In this document: positions 45,854-54,456 of the stretch, piece by piece
Position numbering within the stretch: position 1 is the first letter of the stretch
Layout: the number at the start of each line of letters is the position of its first letter
NCBI RefSeq assembly: GCF_001421435.1
Contig: NZ_LMKA01000101.1
Span: forward strand, 47,090-111,089
Length of the DNA stretch: 64,000 bases
Origin: Chryseobacterium sp. Leaf201
Lineage (GTDB): Bacteria; Bacteroidota; Bacteroidia; Flavobacteriales; Weeksellaceae
Reading direction: 5' to 3'
Translations under genes and position numbers: made by a program
The notes under the pieces: model-generated
What the model was told of the DNA's origin: nothing
The model's database searches: none
Seen by the model: the letters and a program-made list of their open reading frames with translations, nothing else

Positions 45854-46585
45854 TTGACAAAAGATATTACCAAAATTACGCCCTACAACTCTGAAGCAAC
45901 GAAGAAGAGCCAGGTAGAAGATATGTTTGACAACATAGCACCGAAATATGATCTTCTGAATCATGTACTGTCCATGAAAATTGATGTTTTGTGGAGGAAT
46001 ACGCTGGTGAAGTGGATGAAAAATGATAACCCGCAGGAAGTGCTGGATGTGGCTACGGGAACGGGCGATCTTGCCATCACCATTGAAAAGGGAACAGGCT
46101 CCAAAGTGATTGGTTTGGATTTATCGCAACAAATGTTAAATGTTGGCGTTATTAAAATAAAAAAACTTAAATTAGACGGCAAAATTTCCATGCAAAAAGG
46201 AGATGCGGAGAACTTACCTTACGAGGATAACAGGTTCGATGCGGTATCCGTTGCATTCGGAGTGAGGAATTTTGAAAACCTTACCAAAGGTTTGGCAGAA
46301 TTAAGAAGAGTGGTTAAAGATAACAAGAGTGTTTATATACTGGAGTTTTCAAAGGTTGAGGGTTTCTTAGCACCATTTTATATGTTTTACTTTAAAAATA
46401 TATTGCCTGCCATCGGCAGACTGGTCTCTAAGGATAATAGGGCATACACATACCTTCCGGATTCTGTAAACGCTTTTCCTTTCGGGGAGAAGATGAGACA
46501 AATTCTTTTAGATACAGGATTTAAAAAAGTTGAATATAAAAAACTAAGTTTAGGTATAGCCACAATTTATAAAGCAACAAAGTAA
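45854..46585 (+). CDS. menG: Demethylmenaquinone methyltransferase (UbiE/MenG)
   Basis: A 243-residue methyltransferase starting at TTG 45854, 3 bp after the previous stop. The conserved QVEDMFDNIAPKYDLLN lies before the next in-frame ATG could work, which supports the TTG start. SAM motif LDVATGTGDLAITIEKG near residue 60, NLPYEDNRFDAVSVAFGVRNF near residue 115, and YTYLPDSVNAFPFGEKM near residue 198 are UbiE-specific. It completes menaquinone synthesis, which feeds the cytochrome bd oxidase. Confidence 0.93.
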   Translation: MTKDITKITPYNSEATKKSQVEDMFDNIAPKYDLLNHVLSMKIDVLWRNTLVKWMKNDNPQEVLDVATGTGDLAITIEKGTGSKVIGLDLSQQMLNVGVIKIKKLKLDGKISMQKGDAENLPYEDNRFDAVSVAFGVRNFENLTKGLAELRRVVKDNKSVYILEFSKVEGFLAPFYMFYFKNILPAIGRLVSKDNRAYTYLPDSVNAFPFGEKMRQILLDTGFKKVEYKKLSLGIATIYKATK

Positions 46586-46588
46586 CCT

Positions 46589-47371
46589 ATGAGTAAATTT
46601 TTATTAAAAGCACTGGTTTTAGCCTCAGTAAATGTTGCCGTGTTATCAAACGCGCAATTCAGAACCCGAAACAGAATGGATAAGCTGGAAGACTTTGACG
46701 AGCAGAAATTCAGCTGGGGGTTTTACCTGAACGGAAACAGGCTTGGCTACCGTATCGTTCTCGATCCGAGATACGGTATGAATAATAACCAGAATCTTAT
46801 TACATCCAAAGCGAGCTACAGCTTCGGTGCCGGACTGATTGCCAAATGGAGGCTGAATGACTATCTGGATGTAAGACTGGAACCGGGGTTACAATTTGGG
46901 CAGAGACAGCTTACCTTCAACACACAGTCAAACGACCAGTATGCTGCGGGAACTTTGACGAATGATCCGTTTATTCCTATCCCTTTAACGGAAAGAGACC
47001 GCGTAAGGGAGATTAAAACTACTTTGGTAGATGTTCCTGTACTGTTGGAGTTTCACGGAATGAGATGGTACAACTCCAGGCCGTATGTGGCAGCAGGGGT
47101 GAACTACATTGTCAACCTTCAGTCCAACTCAGATTCTACGGATGATAACTTTCAGCAGGTATTCAGGTCTACCACGCATAACTTTGCTTGGTCTGCGGAA
47201 ATGGGGATCCAGTTCTACTTTAATAAATTTAAGCTGACACCGGCTATCAGAGGTACCTTCATCATGAATAACGAGATTGTTGCAGATAATGCTACCACGC
47301 CGCCGTACTGGACATCAGCGATGTCTACATTACAGACAAGAGCGATATTTTTCGTGCTGAAATTTGAATAA
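46589..47371 (+). CDS. porT: Type IX secretion outer-membrane protein PorT/SprT
   Basis: A 260-residue beta-barrel protein of the OmpA-like PorT family with a signal peptide (MSKFLLKALVLASVNVAVLSNAQ). Features: FSWGFYLNGNRLGYRIV, SYSFGAGLIAKWRLNDYLDVRLEPG-type strands, LLEFHGMRWYNSRPYVAAG and a C-terminal IFFVLKFE. PorT (SprT in Flavobacterium) is needed for T9SS, which this window's two sorting-domain proteins use. It is placed 3 bp after the UbiE-like gene, a neighbourhood known in Flavobacteriia. It ends at a terminator. Confidence 0.88.
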   Translation: MSKFLLKALVLASVNVAVLSNAQFRTRNRMDKLEDFDEQKFSWGFYLNGNRLGYRIVLDPRYGMNNNQNLITSKASYSFGAGLIAKWRLNDYLDVRLEPGLQFGQRQLTFNTQSNDQYAAGTLTNDPFIPIPLTERDRVREIKTTLVDVPVLLEFHGMRWYNSRPYVAAGVNYIVNLQSNSDSTDDNFQQVFRSTTHNFAWSAEMGIQFYFNKFKLTPAIRGTFIMNNEIVADNATTPPYWTSAMSTLQTRAIFFVLKFE

Positions 47372-47387
47372 AAAATATTTTTAAGAT

Positions 47388-47421
47388 AAAAAAAGGAGAT
47401 GCATTTTGTGTCTCCTTTTTG
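47388..47421 (+). terminator. porT operon terminator
   Basis: AAAAGGAGA / TCTCCTTTT with an 11-base loop and TTG after. Confidence 0.75.
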
Positions 47422-47451
47422 TTTTGAATCAAAATATAGCGCGTTTTATTT

Positions 47452-47480
47452 TTGTTAGTATTAATATTTTGTTATTTTTG
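47452..47480 (+). promoter_or_regulatory. Promoter of the coiled-coil/zapA operon
   Basis: TTG at 47452-47454 and TATTTTTG at 47473-47480, 18-bp spacer. Confidence 0.7.
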
Positions 47481-47507
47481 CTAACAGTTAGAATATACAA
47501 AACCTGA

Positions 47508-47810
47508 ATGCTTCAAGATTTAGAAAACCATTTTTCAGAATTAGAGAAAAAGATTTTGCTGTTACAAAAGAATTACAAAAATCTTGCTGAAAAATTTTCT
47601 GAACTGAACCAGGAGCATGAAGAACTGAAGAAGAAATATGATGAGGAGAGAAAAAAAAGTCAGGTATTAGCAGAAGAACAAAAAAATATAAAGCTTTATT
47701 CAGCAATATCAGGAAACCCTGAACATAACCGGTTGATGAAGAACCACATCAACAGGCTGGTAAAAGAAGTGGATTTCTGTATTGCACAGCTTCAAAACAG
47801 CGGATTATAA
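47508..47810 (+). CDS. Small coiled-coil protein upstream of zapA
   Basis: A 100-residue protein that is almost entirely a coiled coil (LENHFSELEKKILLLQKNY through KKSQVLAEEQKN), with a short C-terminal segment HINRLVKEVDFCIAQLQ. No known family is certain. Its stop overlaps the zapA start (TAATG), so it is translated together with ZapA. A role as a divisome partner, by analogy to the coiled-coil ZapB that binds ZapA in E. coli, is inference. Confidence 0.75.
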   Translation: MLQDLENHFSELEKKILLLQKNYKNLAEKFSELNQEHEELKKKYDEERKKSQVLAEEQKNIKLYSAISGNPEHNRLMKNHINRLVKEVDFCIAQLQNSGL

Positions 47811-48103
47811 TGGAGGTAAGAAGAATAACCATCAACATTGCAGGAAGGGTGTATCCGCTAAACGTACCGGCAGCAGAAGAAGAAACACTGCGTAAGGTAG
47901 GGAAGCAGATTGAGAATATGATTAAAGATTTTGAACAGAATTTCGATGTAAGAGACAAACAGGATGCTTTGGCCATGTGTGCCCTTAAACTGGGAACCAA
48001 TGCCGAGGTGGTGTCTGCAAACTACGAGAAAACAATACATTCTGCCGGAGACAGATTGATGCAGATCAGCAAGTCTATGGGTGAAGTGAATGAAATGAAA
48101 TAA
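47810..48103 (+). CDS. zapA: Cell division protein ZapA
   Basis: A 97-residue FtsZ-associated protein: VRRITINIAGRVYPLNVPAAEEETLRK-type N-terminal domain, then the coiled-coil segment with DVRDKQDALAMCALKLGT near residue 45. ZapA bundles FtsZ filaments. It is followed by the 6S RNA gene, a gene order also found in gamma-proteobacteria (zapA-ssrS), and by rny. Confidence 0.88.
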   Translation: MEVRRITINIAGRVYPLNVPAAEEETLRKVGKQIENMIKDFEQNFDVRDKQDALAMCALKLGTNAEVVSANYEKTIHSAGDRLMQISKSMGEVNEMK

Positions 48104-48136
48104 ACAGGGAAATAGATTTTTTTTCCCGCAAAAACT

Positions 48137-48307
48137 GCCTACAATAATTCTAACACATTAAAGGTAAACTCAACGCTAAACAATTACCGAACAAATGTCC
48201 ATCGAATGGCGTGCCGGTCCGTCCGGATTACAGACAGTGGAAATCAGTTCAAATCGTGTTGATTAGGAGTTTACTCTATATCACTGAATTGTTGTAGGCT
48301 TTTTTTA
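48137..48307 (+). ncRNA. ssrS: 6S RNA (flavobacterial type)
   Basis: A gene-free 163-base stretch between zapA and rny. The terminal helix GCCTACAAtAATTC (48137-48150) pairs with GAATTgTTGTAGGC (48286-48299). An inner helix GTAAACTC (near 48165) pairs with GAGTTTAC (near 48268). A central hairpin region holds CCGGTCCGTCCGG, with unpaired stretches between, giving the long rod with a bulge expected for 6S RNA that mimics an open promoter and binds RNA polymerase. A T-run follows at 48300-48306. Position beside zapA agrees with ssrS elsewhere. Assigned by structure and context, not by a covariance search. Confidence 0.78.
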
Positions 48308-48342
48308 TTTAATATGAAGACAATTAAAACTTAATATAAATT

Positions 48343-49908
48343 ATGATAGAAATTATAATTGGCATTATTTGCCTGGTAATCGGTGCAGCAGTAGGGATGT
48401 TTTTCTCCAGGAGCTCACTCAATACCAAAGCAAAATTTATTATAGATGATGCACAGAAAAATGCTGAAAATCTTATAGAAAAAGCTAACGTACAGGCCGA
48501 ATCCATAAAAAAAGAAAAGAACCTTCAGGCGAAGGAAAAGTTTTTGGAGCTGAAATCCCAGCATGATGCCGATATCCAGGCACGCGAAAAGAGAATGCAG
48601 GAGGTTGAAAAAAGAACCAAAGACAAAGAACACAAGCTGAATGACGAGCTCAGCAGGACCGGAAAGCTTGAAAAAGATCTGGACAGGCAGATTGCAGATT
48701 ACGCCAAGAAAACAGAGATCCTGGAAAGAAAACAGCAGGAACTGGATTCTGCAACCGCTAAGAAAGTAGAGGTCCTTGAAAAAATAGCCAATTATACCGC
48801 AGAAGAAGCCAAAGCAGAATTGGTGGAAACCATGAAGGCAGAAGCGAAAACCAGAGCTCAGGCACACGTTCAGAGCATTATGGAAGAAGCCCAGCTTAAT
48901 GCGAAAAGCGAAGCAAGAAAAATCATTATCCAGACCATCCAGAGAATCGGGACGGAACAGGCCATTGAGAATTCCGTATCGGTTTTCAACATTGAGTCGG
49001 ATGAGGTAAAAGGAAGGATTATCGGTAGGGAAGGACGTAACATCCGTGCTCTGGAATCTGTTACAGGCGTTGAAATCATTGTTGATGATACCCCTGAAGC
49101 CATTCTTCTTTCATGTTTTGACCCGGTAAGGAGAGAAATCGCAAGACTTTCCCTTCACAGACTGGTAACAGACGGAAGGATCCACCCTGCAAGAATTGAA
49201 GAAGTGGTGGAAAAAACAAGAAAGCAGATCGAAGAGGAAATTATTGAAGTAGGAAAAAGAACGATCATCGATTTGGGAATCCACGGATTACATCCTGAAC
49301 TGATCAAGATTGTAGGAAGAATGAAATACCGTTCTTCATACGGACAGAACCTTTTACAGCACTCCAGAGAAGTGGCAAACATCGCCGCAACCATGGCTGC
49401 TGAACTGGGACTGAATGTAAAACTGGCGAAAAGAGCAGGATTACTGCATGACATCGGTAAAGTGCCGGAGCAGGAATCAGAGCTTCCTCACGCTTTATTA
49501 GGAATGCAGTGGGCAGAGAAATACGGTGAAAATGCAGAAGTGGTGAATGCCATCGGAGCTCACCATGACGAAGTGGAAATGACCTCATTGCTATCCCCGA
49601 TCATCCAGGTAGCCGATGCTATTTCAGGAGCAAGGCCGGGAGCAAGAAGACAGGTTTTGGAATCTTACATCCAGAGACTAAAAGACCTTGAGGCGGCAGC
49701 ATTAAGCTTTGACGGTGTTTCATCGGCTTACGCTATCCAGGCAGGCCGGGAACTGAGGGTAATGGTAGAAAGCGGAAAAGTAAATGACGAAGTGGCTTCC
49801 CAGCTGTCTTATGACATTTCAGAAAAAATCCAGAATGAATTGACCTATCCTGGACAGGTAAGAGTAACGGTAATCAGGGAAACCAGAGCCGTAAATATCG
49901 CAAGATAA
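48343..49908 (+). CDS. rny: Ribonuclease Y
   Basis: A 521-residue endoribonuclease: N-terminal membrane anchor ([18 protein letters not shown]), a long coiled coil (residues about 25-200), KH domain ([21 protein letters not shown] near residue 230), and HD domain with [12 protein letters not shown] near residue 370 and [11 protein letters not shown]. It starts mRNA decay at the membrane. Standard length for the family (~520). The start is 36 bp downstream of the 6S terminator run. Confidence 0.96.
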   Translation: MIEIIIGIICLVIGAAVGMFFSRSSLNTKAKFIIDDAQKNAENLIEKANVQAESIKKEKNLQAKEKFLELKSQHDADIQAREKRMQEVEKRTKDKEHKLNDELSRTGKLEKDLDRQIADYAKKTEILERKQQELDSATAKKVEVLEKIANYTAEEAKAELVETMKAEAKTRAQAHVQSIMEEAQLNAKSEARKIIIQTIQRIGTEQAIENSVSVFNIESDEVKGRIIGREGRNIRALESVTGVEIIVDDTPEAILLSCFDPVRREIARLSLHRLVTDGRIHPARIEEVVEKTRKQIEEEIIEVGKRTIIDLGIHGLHPELIKIVGRMKYRSSYGQNLLQHSREVANIAATMAAELGLNVKLAKRAGLLHDIGKVPEQESELPHALLGMQWAEKYGENAEVVNAIGAHHDEVEMTSLLSPIIQVADAISGARPGARRQVLESYIQRLKDLEAAALSFDGVSSAYAIQAGRELRVMVESGKVNDEVASQLSYDISEKIQNELTYPGQVRVTVIRETRAVNIAR

Positions 49909-49935
49909 TCAATCACTGAAAAAACATATTTTAAA

Positions 49936-49972
49936 AGACCTTTCAAGAAATTGGAAGGTTTTTTTATTTGGC
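49936..49972 (+). terminator. rny terminator
   Basis: GACCTTTCAA / TTGGAAGGT with one G-U pair and loop GAAA, followed by TTTTTTT. Confidence 0.8.
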
Positions 49973-50079
49973 CATAGTGAGCAGAATAGATAACAAACTG
50001 CAGACAGGAACAGCCTAAAATGAGAACCTTAGGAAGGAATCACCAATGCATAGGACGGTTGAGGCTGCAAACCATCAGT

Positions 50080-50152
50080 AAACTAAAATAAGCACCGTAT
50101 CAGGATGCTTATTGTAATTGTAGAATTTAGTTTACAACAGTTAAATTGCTGT
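50080..50152. repeat. Nested inverted repeats between convergent genes
   Basis: GTAAACTAAA (about 50079) pairs perfectly with TTTAGTTTAC (about 50126) around an inner ATAAGCA / TGCTTAT hairpin; then AACAG/CTGTT. It ends 8 bases before the GLPGLI stop. It may terminate the RiPP operon or be part of a small structured RNA; the T-run is weak. Confidence 0.5.
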
Positions 50153-50160
50153 TGGCTTAT

Positions 50161-50985
50161 TTAAGGATACCGGACAGCACCGGCTAATTCTATCGGGTTG
50201 TTATGCTTTTTGATATACTGCTGTTCGTTTTTCGTTAGCTCTTTATAATCCGGTACAAATTCCTTTCCGTCTTTATCCTGCCAGCGGACTTTTACATTTC
50301 CTGTTTTCATTTCCCTGTACGGATCATTATAGTGGTCTTTCTGGACTTTTACCCATTGTTTTGCCGTAATATCCAGAGGTTTGGCAGACAGATAACGGAT
50401 ATCGGTGGTTTCATCTTTTTTTATTCCGGTAAATGAAAACTCATAGTTGTTTCCGCTGTCTTTCATATATACGATCAATCCGGGCAGCCCGTCAAAAACA
50501 TAGGGTCCGTTCTGTAAAGCGATATCGTTGGTGAACCATGCTTCCCAGGTACGGCCGGAATAGGTAAGCATTGCCTTCTGGCAGTTGTAATCACCTATTT
50601 TTTTGGTGACTTTACTTATTTCCCATTTAAAAAGAGGGTTTGCCCCTGAAATTTTATAAAGATCCCTGAGCAAAACAGTAAATCTGTTGGTTTTTTTCTC
50701 TCGGTTATCTTTGATCACCATAAAATGGTAATCGTATTTTTTATGAACGTTCGCTCCGGCTTTTTCTTTTTCAATCACGATAGAATCATTCAGATACTGA
50801 TCTTTAGAATAAAATTTTGATTGGTTATTCTTAATCAACAGAATCATATCCTTAGTCTGAATCTCTTCAGACAATGAGTCCGGTTTATAATTCATCCGGT
50901 AAGAAATCTTATAGCTTTGTGCATAGGTTATATTAGAAAACATGCTTACGAAGATGAGTATTTTAAATAAATTTTTCCATTCCAT
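50161..50985 (-). CDS. GLPGLI-family protein in the grasp-with-spasm operon
   Basis: A 274-residue exported protein (signal ending FSNITYAQ). The family motif GLPGLIVY is present in VFDGLPGLIVYMKDSG near residue 170, with ISKVTKKIGDYNCQKAML and TWEAWFTNDIAL ahead of it. GLPGLI proteins (TIGR01200-type) are common in Bacteroidota envelopes, function unknown. The start lies 23 bp inside the end of the SPASM protein gene, so it is translationally coupled to it. That makes it part of the RiPP locus and possibly the surface partner of the modified peptide (inference). Confidence 0.85.
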   Translation of the reverse strand: MEWKNLFKILIFVSMFSNITYAQSYKISYRMNYKPDSLSEEIQTKDMILLIKNNQSKFYSKDQYLNDSIVIEKEKAGANVHKKYDYHFMVIKDNREKKTNRFTVLLRDLYKISGANPLFKWEISKVTKKIGDYNCQKAMLTYSGRTWEAWFTNDIALQNGPYVFDGLPGLIVYMKDSGNNYEFSFTGIKKDETTDIRYLSAKPLDITAKQWVKVQKDHYNDPYREMKTGNVKVRWQDKDGKEFVPDYKELTKNEQQYIKKHNNPIELAGAVRYP

Positions 50986-52057
50986 AATATTGAATTGCTT
51001 TTTGTTTTAAAGGGTTTGTGCTCCATTCTTCCCATTCGCCTGTATATGGGTTGTAGCCGCATTTTAAAGGCTTTGAAATGTCAAGTCCTTCTCTATTTGT
51101 ATAAGAACGTTCGGTATAAGCTCTGCAGTCGGTACATACATATCTGAATTCGCAATCTTTACAGCCGTCGATATCATCTTTGGTAAGATTCCAGTATCGT
51201 TTGAAATCTTTATGCTGAAGACTTTCTTCTAAGGTCGTATCTTCAATATTTCCAAAGCTTTCTGCCATAGAAGGGCAATTTTTTATATTCCCGACACTGT
51301 CAATAGACAGTTTGCAGTTGAGGCAGGAATTATGATGGATTGATTCTGAAATAATTTCCAGGTTGATCGAATCAATATTTCCATGTATGATCCCGCAGTT
51401 TTCAGGACCTTCTACTGATTGTCGGATATACTGGATCTTATGGTCTTCCGCCGGATCGCTTAATAATTCTTCATTTAAAGTATACACGGTAACCGTACTG
51501 ATCATGGGAAACTTTGAAATTTCCCTCAAGCCGGCAGTTGTTTTTTTTGAATTTGATTTTTCCGGGATGCTGATTTCAAGCTGAATGTCACGTAATCTGT
51601 TGTGTGGATCATCACTTAGGTAAACAATATATTTTTTCAGCTCCTGCAGCTTTTTTTCGCTGAAGCAGCGGAATAATATAGCCTCAACACCTAATGTTCC
51701 TATTTCACGGTTTATTTTTGGGAGTGAAGCAAGTGAGGTTTCAGCATCAACATCAATAATCATGTTTGTGATCCTGCTCGGGCTGTACCATTGCATACTG
51801 ATGGAGGGAAAAGCATTTATTTCATCGGGGGATACCTGAAAAATGAGATCGTTTTTCTCTAAGAATTTTTTATATGACTTCAACAGGTCAGCTTTATCAA
51901 GGTATAAATCCTGTAATTTTTCAAAATCAATTTCTTTGGTAAGAATCCCGTACAGTTCACTGGAAATATACCAGTAATTATTTTTTGTCAGATCAAACAA
52001 CAGGGAGCGCGTATATCCTTTTACAGGAATAATATCAGCGTACAGCTTATAAACCAT
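50963..52057 (-). CDS. gwsS: Grasp-with-spasm system SPASM-domain peptide maturase
   Basis: A 364-residue protein. The C-terminal SPASM domain has CLNCKLSIDSVGNIKNCPS near residue 245, DGCKDCEFRYVCTDCRAYTE near residue 298, and KCGYNPYTGEWEEW near residue 335, enough Cys for auxiliary Fe-S clusters. The N-terminal half aligns with the gws maturase type (LYADIIPVKGYTRSLLFDL, then a barrel-like stretch), but where radical SAM enzymes carry CxxxCxxC there is no such motif (SPSRITNMIIDVD). It may be a leader-binding or redox accessory rather than a radical enzyme. It acts with the ATP-grasp enzyme on the precursor at 53786-53968. Confidence 0.85.
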   Translation of the reverse strand: MVYKLYADIIPVKGYTRSLLFDLTKNNYWYISSELYGILTKEIDFEKLQDLYLDKADLLKSYKKFLEKNDLIFQVSPDEINAFPSISMQWYSPSRITNMIIDVDAETSLASLPKINREIGTLGVEAILFRCFSEKKLQELKKYIVYLSDDPHNRLRDIQLEISIPEKSNSKKTTAGLREISKFPMISTVTVYTLNEELLSDPAEDHKIQYIRQSVEGPENCGIIHGNIDSINLEIISESIHHNSCLNCKLSIDSVGNIKNCPSMAESFGNIEDTTLEESLQHKDFKRYWNLTKDDIDGCKDCEFRYVCTDCRAYTERSYTNREGLDISKPLKCGYNPYTGEWEEWSTNPLKQKAIQYYGMEKFI

Positions 52058-52066
52058 TCTTTTATT

Positions 52067-52255
52067 TTAAAATTTGGATATTCTTTTATAAAATTTTTTG
52101 CTGAGGTATATTCCTGATCCATTCCGGAAAGAAGATTTTATATTTAAATTCCGGTAATCAGGAAGCTTCTCATTCGGGCTGAACAATGGGTCCAGATCTC
52201 TCAGAATGTAAGACCCTTTATTTCTTTTGATTATGTTTTTTAAATGATCAGGCAT
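52067..52255 (-). CDS. 62-residue basic protein between gwsG and gwsS
   Basis: A 62-residue Lys/Arg-rich protein (starts MPDHLKNIIKRNKGSYIL, ends KKFYKRISKF). It overlaps the gwsG stop by 8 bp and ends 9 bp before gwsS, so it is positioned as a real operon gene. No signal peptide and no double-glycine leader, so a second precursor is unlikely in the usual sense. I know no family. It could be a leader-binding or chaperone protein for the maturation enzymes (speculative). Confidence 0.6.
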   Translation of the reverse strand: MPDHLKNIIKRNKGSYILRDLDPLFSPNEKLPDYRNLNIKSSFRNGSGIYLSKKFYKRISKF

Positions 52256-53246
52256 ACTCTTTTTTCTGTATTAAAAATTCTGCAACCTTTTTTTCCAGAT
52301 GGTAATTGCACGGCAGGGAAACCATCCCGAATTGCCCTACTGTGTTTACTTCTAAAAAAACATATCTTCCGTTTATATCTTTAATCATATCTATTGAGCC
52401 GGAGGAAAGATTTAGATAGGCCATCAGTTTGGTCAGGCTTTCTTTTATGATCTGCGGCAGGTGATAAGGCACACACCGGTTAGGATTAAAAATATCGTAA
52501 TTCCTGAAATCTGTTTTTGTTTTACTGCTTTTAGAAGAAAAGATGGCCATCGGATAGAACTCGTTATTCAGATAAAAAATCCTCAACTCAAACTTCTTCT
52601 CAATATTTTCCTGGAATAAAGAAGGGGTAAATTCTTTGGTCATCCGGTTTTTGACTTTTTGTGTATGGGTACCGTACATGCCTGCAGGATCAGAGAAAGC
52701 AATGCCCTCGAAAATCGGCTTCGTAATAAGATTTTTATGCAGGTTTTTTATTCTTAACAGTGATTTCTTACTGTTGGCAATATACGTCTCAGGAATATTC
52801 AGGTTATGTATTTTTGCCAGCCTTAAAACCTCTATTTTATCAATTTTCAGGGAGTCTTTGTAATAGTCGAACCATTTCCATTCCGGATAAAAATCATACA
52901 GTATTCTTAAGAACCTGTTCCTTTCAGCGGCGTGGAACTTGGCGAATTTTATTAAGTTCTGGTCAATCTTATGTTCCTGCTTAATGATATCATCATACAC
53001 CATATCTGTAAATCTCCTGCACCATACAACTTTTATATTCTTCAGATCGATTTTTTTATTATTCACTCTATCAAAAATTTCCAGTTCATGATCATTCAGA
53101 TTAAAAAACACGTCATAACAGGCAGGATCGGTGATCTGATCCACATTTATTCTAATAAAAGGAACCTCGTAATAATTCAGCCAGTCGCAGACGCTGTTGG
53201 TTGTCAGTTCCAGATCTGCTTTTGAGATAATTAAAATTTCAGTCAT
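52248..53246 (-). CDS. gwsG: Grasp-with-spasm system ATP-grasp peptide maturase
   Basis: A 332-residue ATP-grasp ligase of the MvdC/graspetide-synthase type. N-terminal ILIISKADLELTTNSVCDWL and VVWCRRFTD near residue 73, ATP-grasp Lys in LITKPIFEGIAF, ELRIFYLNNEFYPMAIFS near residue 228, and the metal-binding end FLEVNTVGQFGMVSLP near residue 300. These enzymes make omega-ester or omega-amide crosslinks between Asp/Glu side chains and Ser/Thr/Lys in a precursor. The precursor at 53786-53968 has many of each. It overlaps the lipoprotein gene by 4 bp. Confidence 0.9.
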   Translation of the reverse strand: MTEILIISKADLELTTNSVCDWLNYYEVPFIRINVDQITDPACYDVFFNLNDHELEIFDRVNNKKIDLKNIKVVWCRRFTDMVYDDIIKQEHKIDQNLIKFAKFHAAERNRFLRILYDFYPEWKWFDYYKDSLKIDKIEVLRLAKIHNLNIPETYIANSKKSLLRIKNLHKNLITKPIFEGIAFSDPAGMYGTHTQKVKNRMTKEFTPSLFQENIEKKFELRIFYLNNEFYPMAIFSSKSSKTKTDFRNYDIFNPNRCVPYHLPQIIKESLTKLMAYLNLSSGSIDMIKDINGRYVFLEVNTVGQFGMVSLPCNYHLEKKVAEFLIQKKEYA

Positions 53247-53782
53247 AATTCCAATCCTTCCATTTCCTGGGACATGTGATATTCATAAATCGCAGGTTTA
53301 TCTTTATAAAATCTTTTATACTCCCCGATAAACAGGTAGTTCGTATCCCCGGAAGTAAAATACCTTTTGTATATTTTTCTCTTTCCTTTTCGGTAGTTTT
53401 CACTGAAGCAGGTGACTTCCTTATTATAGAGCTTCACCGTTATCGTATCCTTTTTCCGAAGAATCTTTTCCGGAATATCTTTTACGATAAAAAAGCTGTA
53501 ATACACGTCATTGCCTTTTTCCTTTTTAACCTGTCTTAACCGGTCATAGTAGGTGAAAACCAGCTCTCCGTACTTGCGGTAAAACATACGGTGGCATAAA
53601 CGCCTTCCGCCATAGCTGTGAAATTTAATGTCATAATCTGTATTTTGGAACACGTACCTGTACCTTTCGTCATCCTTATTTGAATCAGAAACGGTTGCGT
53701 GATAACCGGAGCACGAGATCAGCAAGGCTAAAGAAACGAAAGCCAATAAGAATTGGCTTTCTGCTGTTTTTTTCAAAAACAT
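53243..53782 (-). CDS. Lipoprotein encoded inside the grasp-with-spasm operon
   Basis: A 179-residue lipoprotein (signal with lipobox LLISCSG near residue 24). The mature part is rich in Tyr, Lys and Arg (RRLCHRMFYRKYGELVFTYYDR) with beta-strand-like stretches (DTITVKLYNKEVTCFSE). No named family recognised. It lies 3 bp after the precursor gene and 4 bp into gwsG, so it is co-expressed with them. It might be an immunity-type or surface-anchoring partner; this is inference from position. Confidence 0.78.
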   Translation of the reverse strand: MFLKKTAESQFLLAFVSLALLISCSGYHATVSDSNKDDERYRYVFQNTDYDIKFHSYGGRRLCHRMFYRKYGELVFTYYDRLRQVKKEKGNDVYYSFFIVKDIPEKILRKKDTITVKLYNKEVTCFSENYRKGKRKIYKRYFTSGDTNYLFIGEYKRFYKDKPAIYEYHMSQEMEGLEL

Positions 53783-53785
53783 ATT

Positions 53786-53968
53786 CTATAAATCTGAACC
53801 GGTTGCCCAGTCTGAATCATCAGTATTGCCATCATCAGAAGTATGTCCGCCACTATTGGTCATTACCATCGTCTTCACAGGTTCCTGACGCTTTTTTCCT
53901 CCTTTCAGAGAAATCATATCATTGCTATTTAACTTTTTGTCCTGTAGGGACTTTAACTGTTTTTTCAT
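53786..53968 (-). CDS. Grasp-with-spasm precursor peptide (double-glycine leader)
   Basis: A 60-residue peptide. Leader MKKQLKSLQDKKLNSNDMIS ends LKGG at residue 24, the double-glycine form used by Bacteroidota RiPP/bacteriocin leaders. The core (36 residues) starts KKRQEP and is rich in side chains the ATP-grasp enzyme can join: Ser/Thr/Lys near TNSGGHTS and Asp runs DDGNTDDSDW, ending ATGSDL. It is the first gene of the operon. No convincing -7 element was found directly upstream. Final product and export route are unknown. Confidence 0.85.
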   Translation of the reverse strand: MKKQLKSLQDKKLNSNDMISLKGGKKRQEPVKTMVMTNSGGHTSDDGNTDDSDWATGSDL

Positions 53969-54456
53969 TTTTGCTAATGTTTATAATTAATATGCAGATC
54001 AGAGTTTAAACACATCAGATCTCTGTTGGTGCTGCTTGCAAGCGTATTTATTCATCTTTCGTTTGTATTACGTACTACAAAATACTCCATGATTAAATCT
54101 TTTAGATTCCTGGCCAATCAGTATTCCGGGATAAAATGCGGACCCTGTTTATAGTTCCATTAAATGATAACCCAACCTGAACAGGAAAGTCCTTATTGTA
54201 ATAAAAACAACTATTCATTGTTTTTACAATTTTAAATATATTTTTTGGTTTAAAAAAGAGGATTGTAAATATTTTTGAAAATATTCGGGTAGCATTAACC
54301 TTATCGTATATAAAGCAGTAAAAAACGTTTTAAAATATTGATATACAGATCAAAATATTAAATGGAATAGTCATTTTTGGTTAAATTAATTTAATGGGAA
54401 TGAAAATACGGCAGGCTTAAAATTAATTTTTACTTTTAGCCAAACTTAAAATCAAG
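53969..54456. other. Intergenic region between the RiPP operon and MFS gene
   Basis: A 488-bp AT-rich gap, divergent. It should hold both promoters, but I can place no TAnnTTTG pair with good spacing for either gene. A GTTTAAAC palindrome lies near 54005, and AACAA-TATTCA-TTGTT type weak hairpins near 54210. No small reading frame with a leader-like start was found. Confidence 0.5.
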
